64,000 nucleotides of DNA, from positions 62,001 through 126,000 of the forward strand of contig NZ_VEBF01000008.1 of the NCBI RefSeq assembly GCF_007676705.1. Reading direction: 5' to 3'. The first letter of the stretch is position 1. The number at the start of each line of letters is the position of its first letter. Shown in pieces: positions 24,958 to 32,845 of the stretch. The notes under the pieces are model-generated. The model ran no database searches and was not told where the DNA came from. It was given only the letters and a program-made list of their open reading frames with translations. Source of the stretch: Paenibacillus xylanexedens. Lineage in GTDB: Bacteria > Bacillota > Bacilli > Paenibacillales > Paenibacillaceae. Both the position numbers and the translations under genes were made by a program.

Positions 24958-26559
24958 TTATTTTCCGTATGCGTCATTGACTGCCTGGGTTGCGTCATCG
25001 CCTCCGGCTGCTCGCCAATTCTGGACAATCACATCGAAATAATCGATACTTTCGCTACCCATAATGATCTTGGTGAAGCCTTCGGTCAGGATATCATCCA
25101 AGGTTGTTCCATAGCTCGACAGGATCTCTGGCGTAACACCCCATAAGGCTGTCTTTGTATAGTTCTCGCTGTCGAGTACTTTTTTGGCCAGACCATAAGC
25201 ATTTTTTGGAGCACCTTGTTGTAAATAATCACCGACCGCTCCTGGTGTTGCATTCTCCATGAATTCAACACTGTTGTTATATTTTTGCCACATTCCCGAA
25301 GTCGTGAGTCCACTGGTATCCTTGGATTCAAGGGCAGCTGACACAGCTTCAAATTGCTCGTAATCCGAATTCGGATTAAGTACACGGAACGCACCGACAA
25401 CATGGGCAATATCGTTATCCAGCAAGGCAGATAGCGTTTCTGGAGATTCTTTGCCATTGCCTTCATCCACGATATAAGCATAGTCGTTCAAAATCTTAAT
25501 CACTTCTTCAGGGCTCTTGAATCCCTTTTTCATGACGATATAATTGTTGTTGGCGAAGAAAATGGATTGTTTTGCTTCCTTTCCATCGACGGTAGGGATG
25601 GTATAAGGGTAGAAGATGGCGTCCTTACCCAGATTGGATACCGTATCGACACCCGGATTATAACCCCACCATTGGTAATAAGGCTGCATTCCCACTTTGC
25701 CGGCGACGATATCCGCGTTCATCGCGTTGAAATCTTTGATTGCAAATTCCGGATCAATGATGCCCCGTTTGTACCATTCAGACCACTCAGCCAGCGCATT
25801 CTTCATCTCAGGCTGGACGGAGCCGTATACGAGTTGTCCACTATTATCCTTGATCCACATATCCGGGTGCGCATTCCACGCAATGGCGAGCAAGTTCAGG
25901 TAATCCAACGATTGATCTACGGCTATACCATAACCGCCGTGCTTATCCATGAATTTTAGTGCGATATTCTTGATGTCTTCCACAGATTTCGGATCCTGGA
26001 CTCCCAATTCTTCTTTCCAGTCGTTCCGGATCCAGATGAAGTCTGGTTGTTCAATTAATCCCCAGTGCATCTGCGGTATCCCGTACAGCTTACCGTCCTT
26101 CTTTCCAGACTCGTAACTGTCCGCATCCGCTTCCATATAACCTTTGAGACGTTCGGAAGCGTGTTGATCAAAAACCTCGGAAAGATCCATGACCATATCG
26201 GCTTCGACCAACTGTCTCAGTTGCGAGGGATTAACCCTGAAGACGTCAGGAAGATCGTTCGATGCTATAGCCAAATTCAGTTTTGTATCATACTCATCGC
26301 TGACCCAGTCTGTTTTGACATCAATATTGAACTTCTCTTTGTAGCGCTTAATCCACACATTGTTTGTGATATCATCGCCCTTTGGATACTTGGCAGAAGT
26401 GTATTCTGACGTCACGGTGTGGATCGTTGTCGTTCCAGCCTCGTTGGAATCCGGTTCCGTAGTGGCATCTTTCTCCGTATTGCTTCCATTGCTACAGGCT
26501 GCGAGTAATAAGGTTGACATGCATAAAGACAAGACTAAAGTTTTCGTTTTCTTGTTCAT
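24958..26559 (-). CDS. sugar-binding lipoprotein (LplA-like, ABC importer)
   Basis: This 533-aa solute-binding lipoprotein has a signal peptide with lipobox 'LLLAAC', Cys22 being the lipid anchor. A Ser/Asn/Thr-rich linker is followed by the two-lobed binding domain of the large LplA-type family ('TKLNLAIASNDLPDVFRVN', 'GKLYGIPQMHWGL', 'WIRNDWKEELG'). It should capture a carbohydrate outside the cell and hand it to the two permeases downstream. GGGGG precedes the ATG. A weak catabolite-repression-like AAGAAAGCGTTATTG on the minus strand near 26595 is too degenerate to call. Confidence 0.92.
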   Translation of the reverse strand: MNKKTKTLVLSLCMSTLLLAACSNGSNTEKDATTEPDSNEAGTTTIHTVTSEYTSAKYPKGDDITNNVWIKRYKEKFNIDVKTDWVSDEYDTKLNLAIASNDLPDVFRVNPSQLRQLVEADMVMDLSEVFDQHASERLKGYMEADADSYESGKKDGKLYGIPQMHWGLIEQPDFIWIRNDWKEELGVQDPKSVEDIKNIALKFMDKHGGYGIAVDQSLDYLNLLAIAWNAHPDMWIKDNSGQLVYGSVQPEMKNALAEWSEWYKRGIIDPEFAIKDFNAMNADIVAGKVGMQPYYQWWGYNPGVDTVSNLGKDAIFYPYTIPTVDGKEAKQSIFFANNNYIVMKKGFKSPEEVIKILNDYAYIVDEGNGKESPETLSALLDNDIAHVVGAFRVLNPNSDYEQFEAVSAALESKDTSGLTTSGMWQKYNNSVEFMENATPGAVGDYLQQGAPKNAYGLAKKVLDSENYTKTALWGVTPEILSSYGTTLDDILTEGFTKIIMGSESIDYFDVIVQNWRAAGGDDATQAVNDAYGK

Positions 26560-26745
26560 TTCTTTTCCCCCTTATCAGTCATATTTCAATAACGCTTTCT
26601 TGAAAATATTCTAAACGAGAAAGGGGAAAGGGGATATAAAGGTTATTGACGAGAATCCGTATGTTTTTTTACTTTCGAGTTGTAGCGGAGAAAAGATTCA
26701 CGAGTTCAGTGCACTTTTTTTACCTTTTACTCATTCTTTTTTTAC

Positions 26746-27756
26746 TCATGTCTCCAAAAATCGCTTGAGATGACGATCGATAACAAGTGAATCCGCTTCG
26801 TTGGCTCCGATCCCAAAGCAGTGTCCCCACTTGGACTCTATAGGTTGAAAAACAGCATTCGGCATGTGCTGAACATCATACGCACTGTCCTCTGGCGTGA
26901 AGAACAAGTCACTTGACCCTGGCATAACGAGTGCAGGAGAGGTGATCTTGCTTAGCGCCTGTTCGAAGCTGCGTTCATCTACGGGATTATCGCTAATGTC
27001 TCCATGTATTCCTGTACGAAGCATGGTGATTAAGTCGTTAGCATCGAAGGATAAAAAGACCTGGTCCCAGTAATCTTCTACATAAGATTCCAAGGTATCG
27101 TAACCTTCGGATTGATACAATTTCTCCAAATAGTACGCCTGCGAGAACCCCCATGGAGCATAAGCTCTACCCATCGCTGCGAGACCAGCAACCGGTGGGC
27201 GCTCATATCTTCCGTTTTTAAAATTCGAATCTGCCGTTAACGCCGCGATCATGGCTTCGAATACCAGTTGTGTATGCGGTCTGCTCTTTGCGGTTCCGCC
27301 AAAGGGGGCAATACGTTCAACCATCTCGGGATAACTCGTTCCCCATTGAAAAACCTGCATGGCTCCCAGAGACCAGCCCACAACGAGTCTGATTTTGGTG
27401 ATACCGAACTTTTGAGTGAGCAGTTGATGTTGGAAACGTACATTGTCATACATGGAGATGAGAGGGAAGTTTTCCTTATCGTATGGGGCAGGGGTATTGC
27501 TGGGAGAGGACGATAATCCGTTACCCAACATATTGGGCACGATGATAAAATACCGACTGGGATCCAGTGCCTTGCCCGTTCCAATTAACCATTCATTATC
27601 TGTGTGAAGTCCAGCAAACCACGTTGGAACGACAATAACATTGTCCTTTGCGGCATTTAAGGTTCCATAAGTCTTGTAAGCAATAAAAGCTTGAGGGAGC
27701 AGTTGCCCCGATTGAAGTAATGTGTCTCCAAGGTTATATGTATCATAATCGTTCAT
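26746..27756 (-). CDS. alpha/beta hydrolase, homoserine O-acetyltransferase (MetX)-like
   Basis: The protein is 336 aa from the ATG at 27756, 9 nt after AAAGGAG. The frame is open 14 codons further up but without a ribosome site. It has the alpha/beta-hydrolase nucleophile elbow 'GWSLGAMQ' (MetX proteins have G-G-S-M-G-G-M-Q), an acidic residue in 'PGSSDLFFTPED', and a catalytic His in 'KWGHCFGIG'. 'PNMLGNGLSSSPSNT' matches the MetX oxyanion region. It is divergent from a LysR regulator, so it is probably an inducible esterase or acyltransferase of the MetX superfamily rather than the housekeeping methionine enzyme. Confidence 0.8.
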   Translation of the reverse strand: MNDYDTYNLGDTLLQSGQLLPQAFIAYKTYGTLNAAKDNVIVVPTWFAGLHTDNEWLIGTGKALDPSRYFIIVPNMLGNGLSSSPSNTPAPYDKENFPLISMYDNVRFQHQLLTQKFGITKIRLVVGWSLGAMQVFQWGTSYPEMVERIAPFGGTAKSRPHTQLVFEAMIAALTADSNFKNGRYERPPVAGLAAMGRAYAPWGFSQAYYLEKLYQSEGYDTLESYVEDYWDQVFLSFDANDLITMLRTGIHGDISDNPVDERSFEQALSKITSPALVMPGSSDLFFTPEDSAYDVQHMPNAVFQPIESKWGHCFGIGANEADSLVIDRHLKRFLET

Positions 27757-27881
27757 GGATAGATTCTCCTTTAAAATAAAGTAATAACTTGATTTCACTC
27801 TACAATAGGCATATCATCAATTCAACGAAACGTTATCGAACATATCATTCATTTATTTTGAACAGAGGAGGTGCCTGATTC

Positions 27882-28766
27882 ATGGAGATACGCCAACTAA
27901 AAACCTTTTGGACACTTGCTTCGACCTGCAGCTTTCATCAAACTGCTGAATTATTGAGTTATGTACCGTCTACCATAACGATGCAAATCAAATCCCTGGA
28001 AGAAGAGCTTGGCGTGAAATTGTTGGATCGTTTAGGCAAAAAGGTCGTATTAACGGATGCAGGCGATCAATTTTTGCCGTATGCCACCAAAATCTTAAAC
28101 GATGTAGAGGAAGCGAAATGCATATCTAGTCAGGACGGAGAATTGGCGGGAACGATTGTAATCGGAGCAGATGAAGTTCTATGTGCATATCTTCTTCCGG
28201 CCTTGTTCAAACGCTTCCGAGCGGAGTATCTTGGTGTGCGGTTATTATTCCGTCCGTTGTCTGGGCAAGAGCTTAAATCCAGTCTGAGAGAAGGACATGC
28301 CGATGTAGTTTTTGTATTGGATGAGCCTATTGCTTCCAAAGACCTTCATTCAGAGTTTTTAAAGGATGAGACCTTTCAGATGGTGGTGTCTCCCGATCAT
28401 ATGTTAGCATCGCGTTCCTCATTGATCGTTGATGACTTCCATAAACAGCATTTTTTGTTGACCGAAAAGAACTGTTCATATCGTACTCAATTTGACCAAT
28501 CCCTACTGAAAAAAGGCGCGGATGCTCTGACAGAACTGGAGTTTCATAGTGTAGAAGCCATTAAACAATGCGCTGTGGCTGGTCTTGGGATCGCTCTGTT
28601 GCCTGAAATGGCTATGAAGAAAGAGTTGAGCGAGGGAGAGTTGGTTGCTTTGCCGTGGGATTTATCGGATGTATCCTTTTCTGCACAAATGCTCTGGCAT
28701 CGGGAGAAGTGGATATCACCATCCATGGCTGCTTTCATTCAGACCGCAAAGAGTGAGTTGATCTGA
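27882..28766 (+). CDS. LysR-family transcriptional regulator
   Basis: The protein is 294 aa and has the N-terminal helix-turn-helix ('LKTFWTLASTCSFHQTAELL', 'LEEELGVKLLDRLGKKVVLT') and the LysR substrate-binding domain ('GIALLPEMAMKKEL'). AGGAGG lies upstream of the ATG. It is divergent from the MetX-like hydrolase with 125 bp between starts, which suggests it controls that gene. The effector is unknown. Confidence 0.9.
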   Translation: MEIRQLKTFWTLASTCSFHQTAELLSYVPSTITMQIKSLEEELGVKLLDRLGKKVVLTDAGDQFLPYATKILNDVEEAKCISSQDGELAGTIVIGADEVLCAYLLPALFKRFRAEYLGVRLLFRPLSGQELKSSLREGHADVVFVLDEPIASKDLHSEFLKDETFQMVVSPDHMLASRSSLIVDDFHKQHFLLTEKNCSYRTQFDQSLLKKGADALTELEFHSVEAIKQCAVAGLGIALLPEMAMKKELSEGELVALPWDLSDVSFSAQMLWHREKWISPSMAAFIQTAKSELI

Positions 28767-28876
28767 TTGTTCAGAATTTGTTTAGACGCATATGTTAAAA
28801 TATTCTTCATGTAAATCGTGAAGTTAAACGGAATTAACCTTCAACAACTTGAGACAGAAATATATGGGGGATTACA

Positions 28877-29341
28877 ATGGAGAGAAAGATTAGAAATTCT
28901 GCAAAAGCATTAATTATCAAAGATGGGAGAATGCTTGCGATTAGGCAGGAAGATAATGGCGATGTAATCTATATCTTGCCTGGCGGGAGCCAGAATGCAG
29001 GTGAAACGCTGACTGATGCCGTGAAGAGAGAAGTAGCAGCAGAAGTTGGAGTAGAAGTAGAGCCTTTATCATTGGAATTCGTAATTGAAGGTGTATATGG
29101 TGCAGCTCTTCATCGTGTAGATTTTGTTTTTTTATCCGAATACATAGGTTTAGTGGACAATGACAATTCTATTCTGCCAAGTGACGAAAACCAAGTAGAA
29201 TATGAATGGCTCGAAATTAAAAACTTGATCCAACAACCTTTATTGCCCTCAAAATTACGAAAACAGATCGTTAGGTTGGTTGAGGGAGAAAAAACGGTCA
29301 TGTATTTAGGAAATGAGGAACATGAAGACTTGAATGGTTAG
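28877..29341 (+). CDS. Nudix hydrolase
   Basis: This 154-aa protein would hydrolyse a nucleoside diphosphate linked to another group (X). The Nudix box runs from about residue 37: G-x5-E is 'GSQNAGE', then 'TLTDAVK', then 'REVAAEVGV'. The consensus is REUxEExGU, so the first Glu of the EE pair, normally a metal ligand, is Ala here. The second is kept. Catalysis may be weak or use another metal geometry. GGGGG precedes the ATG. It is a single-gene unit with its own terminator. Confidence 0.85.
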   Translation: MERKIRNSAKALIIKDGRMLAIRQEDNGDVIYILPGGSQNAGETLTDAVKREVAAEVGVEVEPLSLEFVIEGVYGAALHRVDFVFLSEYIGLVDNDNSILPSDENQVEYEWLEIKNLIQQPLLPSKLRKQIVRLVEGEKTVMYLGNEEHEDLNG

Positions 29342-29386
29342 ATGTGCACACATCGTAAACAAGCGACCGTCTTGTATTTATAAATG

Positions 29387-29432
29387 AAAGGCTATTTCAA
29401 AGGACATGATAGTCCAGTGAAATAGCCTTTTT
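29387..29432 (+). terminator. intrinsic terminator after the Nudix gene
   Basis: AAAGGCTATTTCA (29387-29399) pairs perfectly with TGAAATAGCCTTT (29418-29430), with an inner GGAC/GTCC stem, then TT. Confidence 0.85.
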
Positions 29433-29503
29433 GCCGTTGAACAAAGTGTGCAGAGCGATTAGAAAATGAACATCTATGCTAAGGGGTTACATTAGGCCAG
29501 GTG

Positions 29504-29851
29504 TTATATTTCTTGTTCCTTCACGCCTGCTGTCATATTTTTCTGACCCCACATTACCACGGATTCAATTAAGGGAACCAATTCCTTGCCCGATTCTGTG
29601 AGCGAATACTCCACTCTCGGTGGCACCTCGTTATATTGCTCCCGATGCACGATGCCGTAATGAATCAAATCCTTCAAACAGTTCGTTAGCATCGTTCCGG
29701 TAATGCCAGGCAGTCTTCTTTTTAATTCATTGTAACGTATACAGTCATTTTCACTGAGGATTGCCAGGATCGGAAGATTCCACTTGCCTCCAATGACCTG
29801 AAATGCATAAGTCGCTGGACATAACTGATCGAAATTAAACTCGTATTTCAC
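29504..29851 (-). CDS. HxlR-family transcriptional regulator
   Basis: This 115-aa winged-helix protein of the HxlR/MarR-like DUF24 group has the signature 'QVIGGKWNLPILAILSEND' then 'LKRRLPGITGTMLTNCLKDL' and 'RVEYSLTESGKEL'. A Cys at residue 11 ('DQLCPATYA') lies where redox-sensing HxlR proteins (HypR, YodB) carry their reactive cysteine. The GTG start follows GGAGGG. It is divergent from a CxxC thioredoxin-fold gene, so thiol stress is a reasonable guess for the signal. Confidence 0.9.
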   Translation of the reverse strand: MKYEFNFDQLCPATYAFQVIGGKWNLPILAILSENDCIRYNELKRRLPGITGTMLTNCLKDLIHYGIVHREQYNEVPPRVEYSLTESGKELVPLIESVVMWGQKNMTAGVKEQEI

Positions 29852-29865
29852 TTGATACCCTCCAA

Positions 29866-29885
29866 TAGTATACTTTTTGATACTA
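29866..29885. promoter_or_regulatory. HxlR-type operator
   Basis: TAGTAT (29866-29871) and ATACTA (29880-29885) are a perfect inverted repeat with an 8-bp centre, next to the HxlR start and upstream of the divergent promoter. The pattern GTAT-N8-ATAC fits operators reported for this family. Confidence 0.6.
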
Positions 29886-29905
29886 AGTCAGAAAAAGAAT
29901 CGTAC

Positions 29906-29933
29906 TTGTTCAGAAGATTGTAGACATTATAAT
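29906..29933 (+). promoter_or_regulatory. promoter of the DsbA-fold gene
   Basis: TTGTTC (29906-29911), 16 bp, TATAAT (29928-29933), about 50 bp before the GTG start. Confidence 0.6.
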
Positions 29934-29985
29934 CAAACTAACACAAGAAAATCAATTCATAAGACAATATAAAGGCGGGATAAAC

Positions 29986-30900
29986 GTGAGTAACGAATCT
30001 ATGATGTGTGATCTGGAAACAGGCGTATGTGGTGTGAATGAGGAAGAGGCGATGCAAGAAATCAATCTGAATCACGTTGAGAAAAGGATAACTCTTTATT
30101 ACGCAACAGATCCGATCTGCTCTCACTGCTGGGCGCTTGAGCCTGTGCTTCATCGGTTTGTTGAGGAATACGGCCATTATTTTACGCTGCAAGTCAAAAT
30201 GGGTGGGCTACTGGCTAACTGGAATGGTTTCTCAGATGGCGCTAACGGGATTCAGAAACCTTCGGACGTTGCAGAGCATTGGAAGGAAGTGGGTGAGCAT
30301 TCACGTATGCCCATCGACGGTTCCTTATGGCACGATAATCCAATACTCTCTTCCTATCCGCCATCTCGCGTATTTAAGGTCATTCAGAGTACACACCCTG
30401 GGAAAGAACATGACTTTTTAAGACGTGCGCGTGAAGCCGTGTTTGCATTTAATCGAAATATTGGAGAAGATGATGTGCTAACGGATATCGTCAATCAACT
30501 GGGCTTGAATGGAAAAGAAGTGGTTGAGGCGGCTGCCCAGCAATCTGCACAAGAGTTATTAGAGGAAGACTTTGAGAGTGTCGCTAGTTTGGGAGTTAGA
30601 GGTTTCCCATCAATAGTCATTGTGAATGAAGAGAACCAAGGTATGAAAATTGTCGGAGCGCGTTCTCTTGAAACATATGTGCAAGCACTTCAGCAGGTGC
30701 TTGGTGGTGATCTGAAACCCAAACAGATAACCTCGTTGGAGCAGAAAATCGATAAGGGACACCTTCTTTTTTCTAGAGAAATGGAGGTCATGTACAATCT
30801 CGAAAAGACTGATATTGAATCATATGTGAAATCTGAATTGGCAGAGCACACATATCGTGTGGGTCATATTTTGAATGAGATGTATATTGAGCATATCTGA
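29986..30900 (+). CDS. DsbA-fold thioredoxin-like protein (SpxH/FrnE-like)
   Basis: This 304-aa cytoplasmic protein starts at a GTG after AAAGGCGGG. The active-site motif is C-S-H-C in 'YATDPICSHCWALEPVLHRF', which aligns with B. subtilis SpxH/YjbH (D-P-L-C-P-E-C-W). 'NWNGFSDGANGI' and a cis-Pro in 'VRGFPSIVIVN' complete the DsbA fold. SpxH delivers the stress regulator Spx to ClpXP; FrnE relatives are disulfide isomerases. This protein has only the fold in common with both. An N-terminal 'MCDLETGVCG' adds two more cysteines. The divergent HxlR gene suggests induction by thiol stress. Confidence 0.8.
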   Translation: MSNESMMCDLETGVCGVNEEEAMQEINLNHVEKRITLYYATDPICSHCWALEPVLHRFVEEYGHYFTLQVKMGGLLANWNGFSDGANGIQKPSDVAEHWKEVGEHSRMPIDGSLWHDNPILSSYPPSRVFKVIQSTHPGKEHDFLRRAREAVFAFNRNIGEDDVLTDIVNQLGLNGKEVVEAAAQQSAQELLEEDFESVASLGVRGFPSIVIVNEENQGMKIVGARSLETYVQALQQVLGGDLKPKQITSLEQKIDKGHLLFSREMEVMYNLEKTDIESYVKSELAEHTYRVGHILNEMYIEHI

Positions 30901-31014
30901 GGAAATAACAAGAAATTGAATTAGCACATTTTTATGGAAAGGGTATTATCAATATTGAGATGAGCCTCGATCCGGTGTGATTTTAAATATTCGCAGGCTA
31001 GATGGAGTGAATCT

Positions 31015-31050
31015 AACGGGCAGGTCACATATGTGGCTTGCCCGTTTTGT
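31015..31050 (+). terminator. intrinsic terminator
   Basis: AACGGGCA (31015-31022) pairs with TGCCCGTT (31039-31046), with inner CACAT/ATGTG, followed by TT. It lies 115 bp after the DsbA-fold gene. Confidence 0.6.
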
Positions 31051-31163
31051 GTATCATTGAGTATAAGTGGTGTTCTTTCCACGCTATATACTGGCTTATC
31101 ATGAGATTTCTGGCAGGTCAACGCAACGTTGAAGAGATACATAGAAAAAGGGCAGGAACCTAG

Positions 31164-31235
31164 ACCATTTTTGGTGCGTTTGTTGGACTGATTTTTATTG
31201 GGGTTTCTATCGGTATGTCCCCCCCAATAATATGA
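31164..31235 (+). pseudogene. possible 3' relic of a membrane protein
   Basis: Within the 515-bp gap before the MerR gene, one frame gives 23 hydrophobic residues ending in a stop ('FGAFVGLIFIGVSIGMSPP'), preceded directly by a stop codon and without a start. A terminator follows at 31279. This looks like the last helix of a lost gene, but the stretch is short and could be chance. Nothing else coding is convincing in the gap. Confidence 0.2.
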
Positions 31236-31278
31236 TTACATACATTGTAATACCACCTCGAAAATAGAAATCAAATCC

Positions 31279-31309
31279 AAAGCAGGTCAGCGATATGACT
31301 TGCTTTTTT
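31279..31309 (+). terminator. intrinsic terminator
   Basis: AAAGCAGGTCA (31279-31289) pairs with TGACTTGCTTT (31296-31306), one wobble, followed by TTT. It insulates the MerR promoter from upstream transcription. Confidence 0.7.
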
Positions 31310-31350
31310 GGTACATCTGTGAAAAAACTGATTTGAATTGAAAACGAGGC

Positions 31351-31381
31351 TTGACCTTGGGTCGGACCTAAGGTTTATGCT
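31351..31381 (+). promoter_or_regulatory. MerR-type promoter with operator in a 19-bp spacer
   Basis: TTGACC (31351-31356) and TATGCT (31376-31381) are 19 bp apart. The spacer holds a dyad, ACCTT-n-GGTC and GACC-n-AAGGT (31354-31374). MerR proteins activate such over-long promoters by twisting the spacer. The dyad lies upstream of the merR-like start at 31416, so the operon is probably self-activated. Confidence 0.8.
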
Positions 31382-31415
31382 ATGTACAGGAAGAACAGCG
31401 AAGGTGGAGATGACA

Positions 31416-32201
31416 GTGAATGCTGAAATTACAATTAGCGAATTGGCCAAGCTGATGCACGTATCGGTACATCAAATTCGTTATTTTGAGGAAAAGGGAG
31501 TGTTGCATCCGGCTTACACAGGTGATAATCAGTACCGAATGTATGGCATGGATGAAGTGTACAGGCTTGCCCATATTTTATTGCTGCGTAAGATGGGGCT
31601 GTCCGTTCAAGTGATCAAAGAATGTCTTACACGTCTGACTCCCGAAGAGATCACACCACTCTTTCATCAGGCACTGACCGATACCGAAGCCGAGATTAAG
31701 AAACATCAGGAGACCAAGCATTTTATGGAGAAGTTATTGGAGGAAAAAGCACATCTTGCCGATCCGGTGGAGACAGCATGTAACATCATTCAGCGCGAAG
31801 CCACGCCGCTATCGCTATGGTTTGAGATGGAGGCTACTGCCACGCTGAATGCGCAGACACTTGTACAGCACAAAGGCGAGATCACCAATCTGTTTGAAGC
31901 AGATCTCCATTATGTCTACGATTCGTCCGGCATCGTAGGCATGTACACTCCCACTCAGAAAGGAATGCATCATCTGATGCTGCCATCGGGTACGTATCTG
32001 TCCTGTCATCTTTTTGTGGAAAATGAAGAACAACTGGCTGCTCACATTCAGCATTTTTATGCTAACGCCGAAGAGGTGGGATATGTCTGTCAGGGGCCAC
32101 TACTCATGGTGGAAAAATCGTATTTATCGTTGTTCACACCCGACAAGTTTCATTATGAATTACTGTCACAGATCATAACAGAACAGGAGGTTGCCTTATG
32201 A
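31416..32201 (+). CDS. MerR-family regulator, BmrR/TipA-like with effector domain
   Basis: The protein is 261 aa from the GTG at 31416, 6 nt after GGTGGAG; the ATG at 31410 touches that site. The MerR helix-turn-helix and wing are at about residues 4-72 ('ELAKLMHVSVHQIRYFEEKG', 'YRMYGMDEVYRLAHI'). A dimer coiled coil lies at about 78-125, and a GyrI-like drug-binding domain fills the rest ('LMLPSGTYLSCHLFV'). This matches multidrug-responsive regulators. It heads an operon with a GNAT gene (4-bp overlap) and a hydrolase, behind a classic MerR promoter. The operon likely responds to a small hydrophobic compound and modifies or cleaves it. Confidence 0.88.
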   Translation: MNAEITISELAKLMHVSVHQIRYFEEKGVLHPAYTGDNQYRMYGMDEVYRLAHILLLRKMGLSVQVIKECLTRLTPEEITPLFHQALTDTEAEIKKHQETKHFMEKLLEEKAHLADPVETACNIIQREATPLSLWFEMEATATLNAQTLVQHKGEITNLFEADLHYVYDSSGIVGMYTPTQKGMHHLMLPSGTYLSCHLFVENEEQLAAHIQHFYANAEEVGYVCQGPLLMVEKSYLSLFTPDKFHYELLSQIITEQEVAL

Positions 32202-32845
32202 CACATCTCGTTCAGATTGAACGCATCCAGCCTGATCGTTACAAAATAGCCAGCGAACTGATGGCTTATGGATTTGGACATAAATTCCAGAGATCCACTG
32301 CAATGTCCTTGTCAGATCTGGCTACAGCCTTTGAGCAGATGCTGCATCATGTTCCCCAAGATACTGGAAATCTGCGTGTGGTCGCACGAGAAGACGATGT
32401 CATTGTGGGCACGATGTCTTTGAAGTGGAAGCCAGGCTCTCATGAACAGATCGCTGGAAAGGTGAGAGGTTCCCAGGTGTGGGACGCTTGCTATCACATC
32501 GGCACTTTGAGACGCCTTCTGATGTTAACGGGAATTCATTTGCTGAAACACGAACCTGTGACGCAGGAATGTTACATCGAGGATATCGTTGTGCATCCAC
32601 AACATCAGAGCAAGGGAATCGGCAGACAATTACTCGCCTGGGCGCAGCAATACATGCTGCAATCCCGGCAGATGTCGTATCTCAGTCTGCATGTGGCAAG
32701 TCACAACCTGAAAGCCATTCAGATGTACGAACGTCTGCAGTTTCACACACAAAACAGTACAAAAAGCTGGATGACCGGCATGCTTCTCGGTGAACAACAA
32801 TGGAATTATATGACCCGCAAAGGAGACGATCATGCTTCAACGTAA
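32198..32845 (+). CDS. GNAT-family N-acetyltransferase
   Basis: This 215-aa acetyl-CoA-dependent acetyltransferase has the CoA-binding motif A in 'YIEDIVVHPQHQSKGIGRQL' (Q-S-K-G-I-G), and motif B in 'LHVASHNLKAIQMYERLQF'. It is translationally coupled to the MerR gene (ATGA) and overlaps the next gene by 14 bp. A MerR/GNAT/hydrolase order suggests detoxification of an amine or antibiotic-like compound. That is inference. Confidence 0.85.
   Translation: MTHLVQIERIQPDRYKIASELMAYGFGHKFQRSTAMSLSDLATAFEQMLHHVPQDTGNLRVVAREDDVIVGTMSLKWKPGSHEQIAGKVRGSQVWDACYHIGTLRRLLMLTGIHLLKHEPVTQECYIEDIVVHPQHQSKGIGRQLLAWAQQYMLQSRQMSYLSLHVASHNLKAIQMYERLQFHTQNSTKSWMTGMLLGEQQWNYMTRKGDDHAST

Noticed and set aside
26580..26620. 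Catabolite-repression (cre) site upstream of the sugar-binding lipoprotein gene
   Set aside because: AAGAAAGCGTTATTG on the minus strand departs from the cre consensus at several fixed positions.
30921..31142. 73-codon minus-strand frame after the DsbA-fold gene
   Set aside because: It has no ribosome site and runs through the terminator hairpin at 31015-31046; composition alone is not enough to call a gene.
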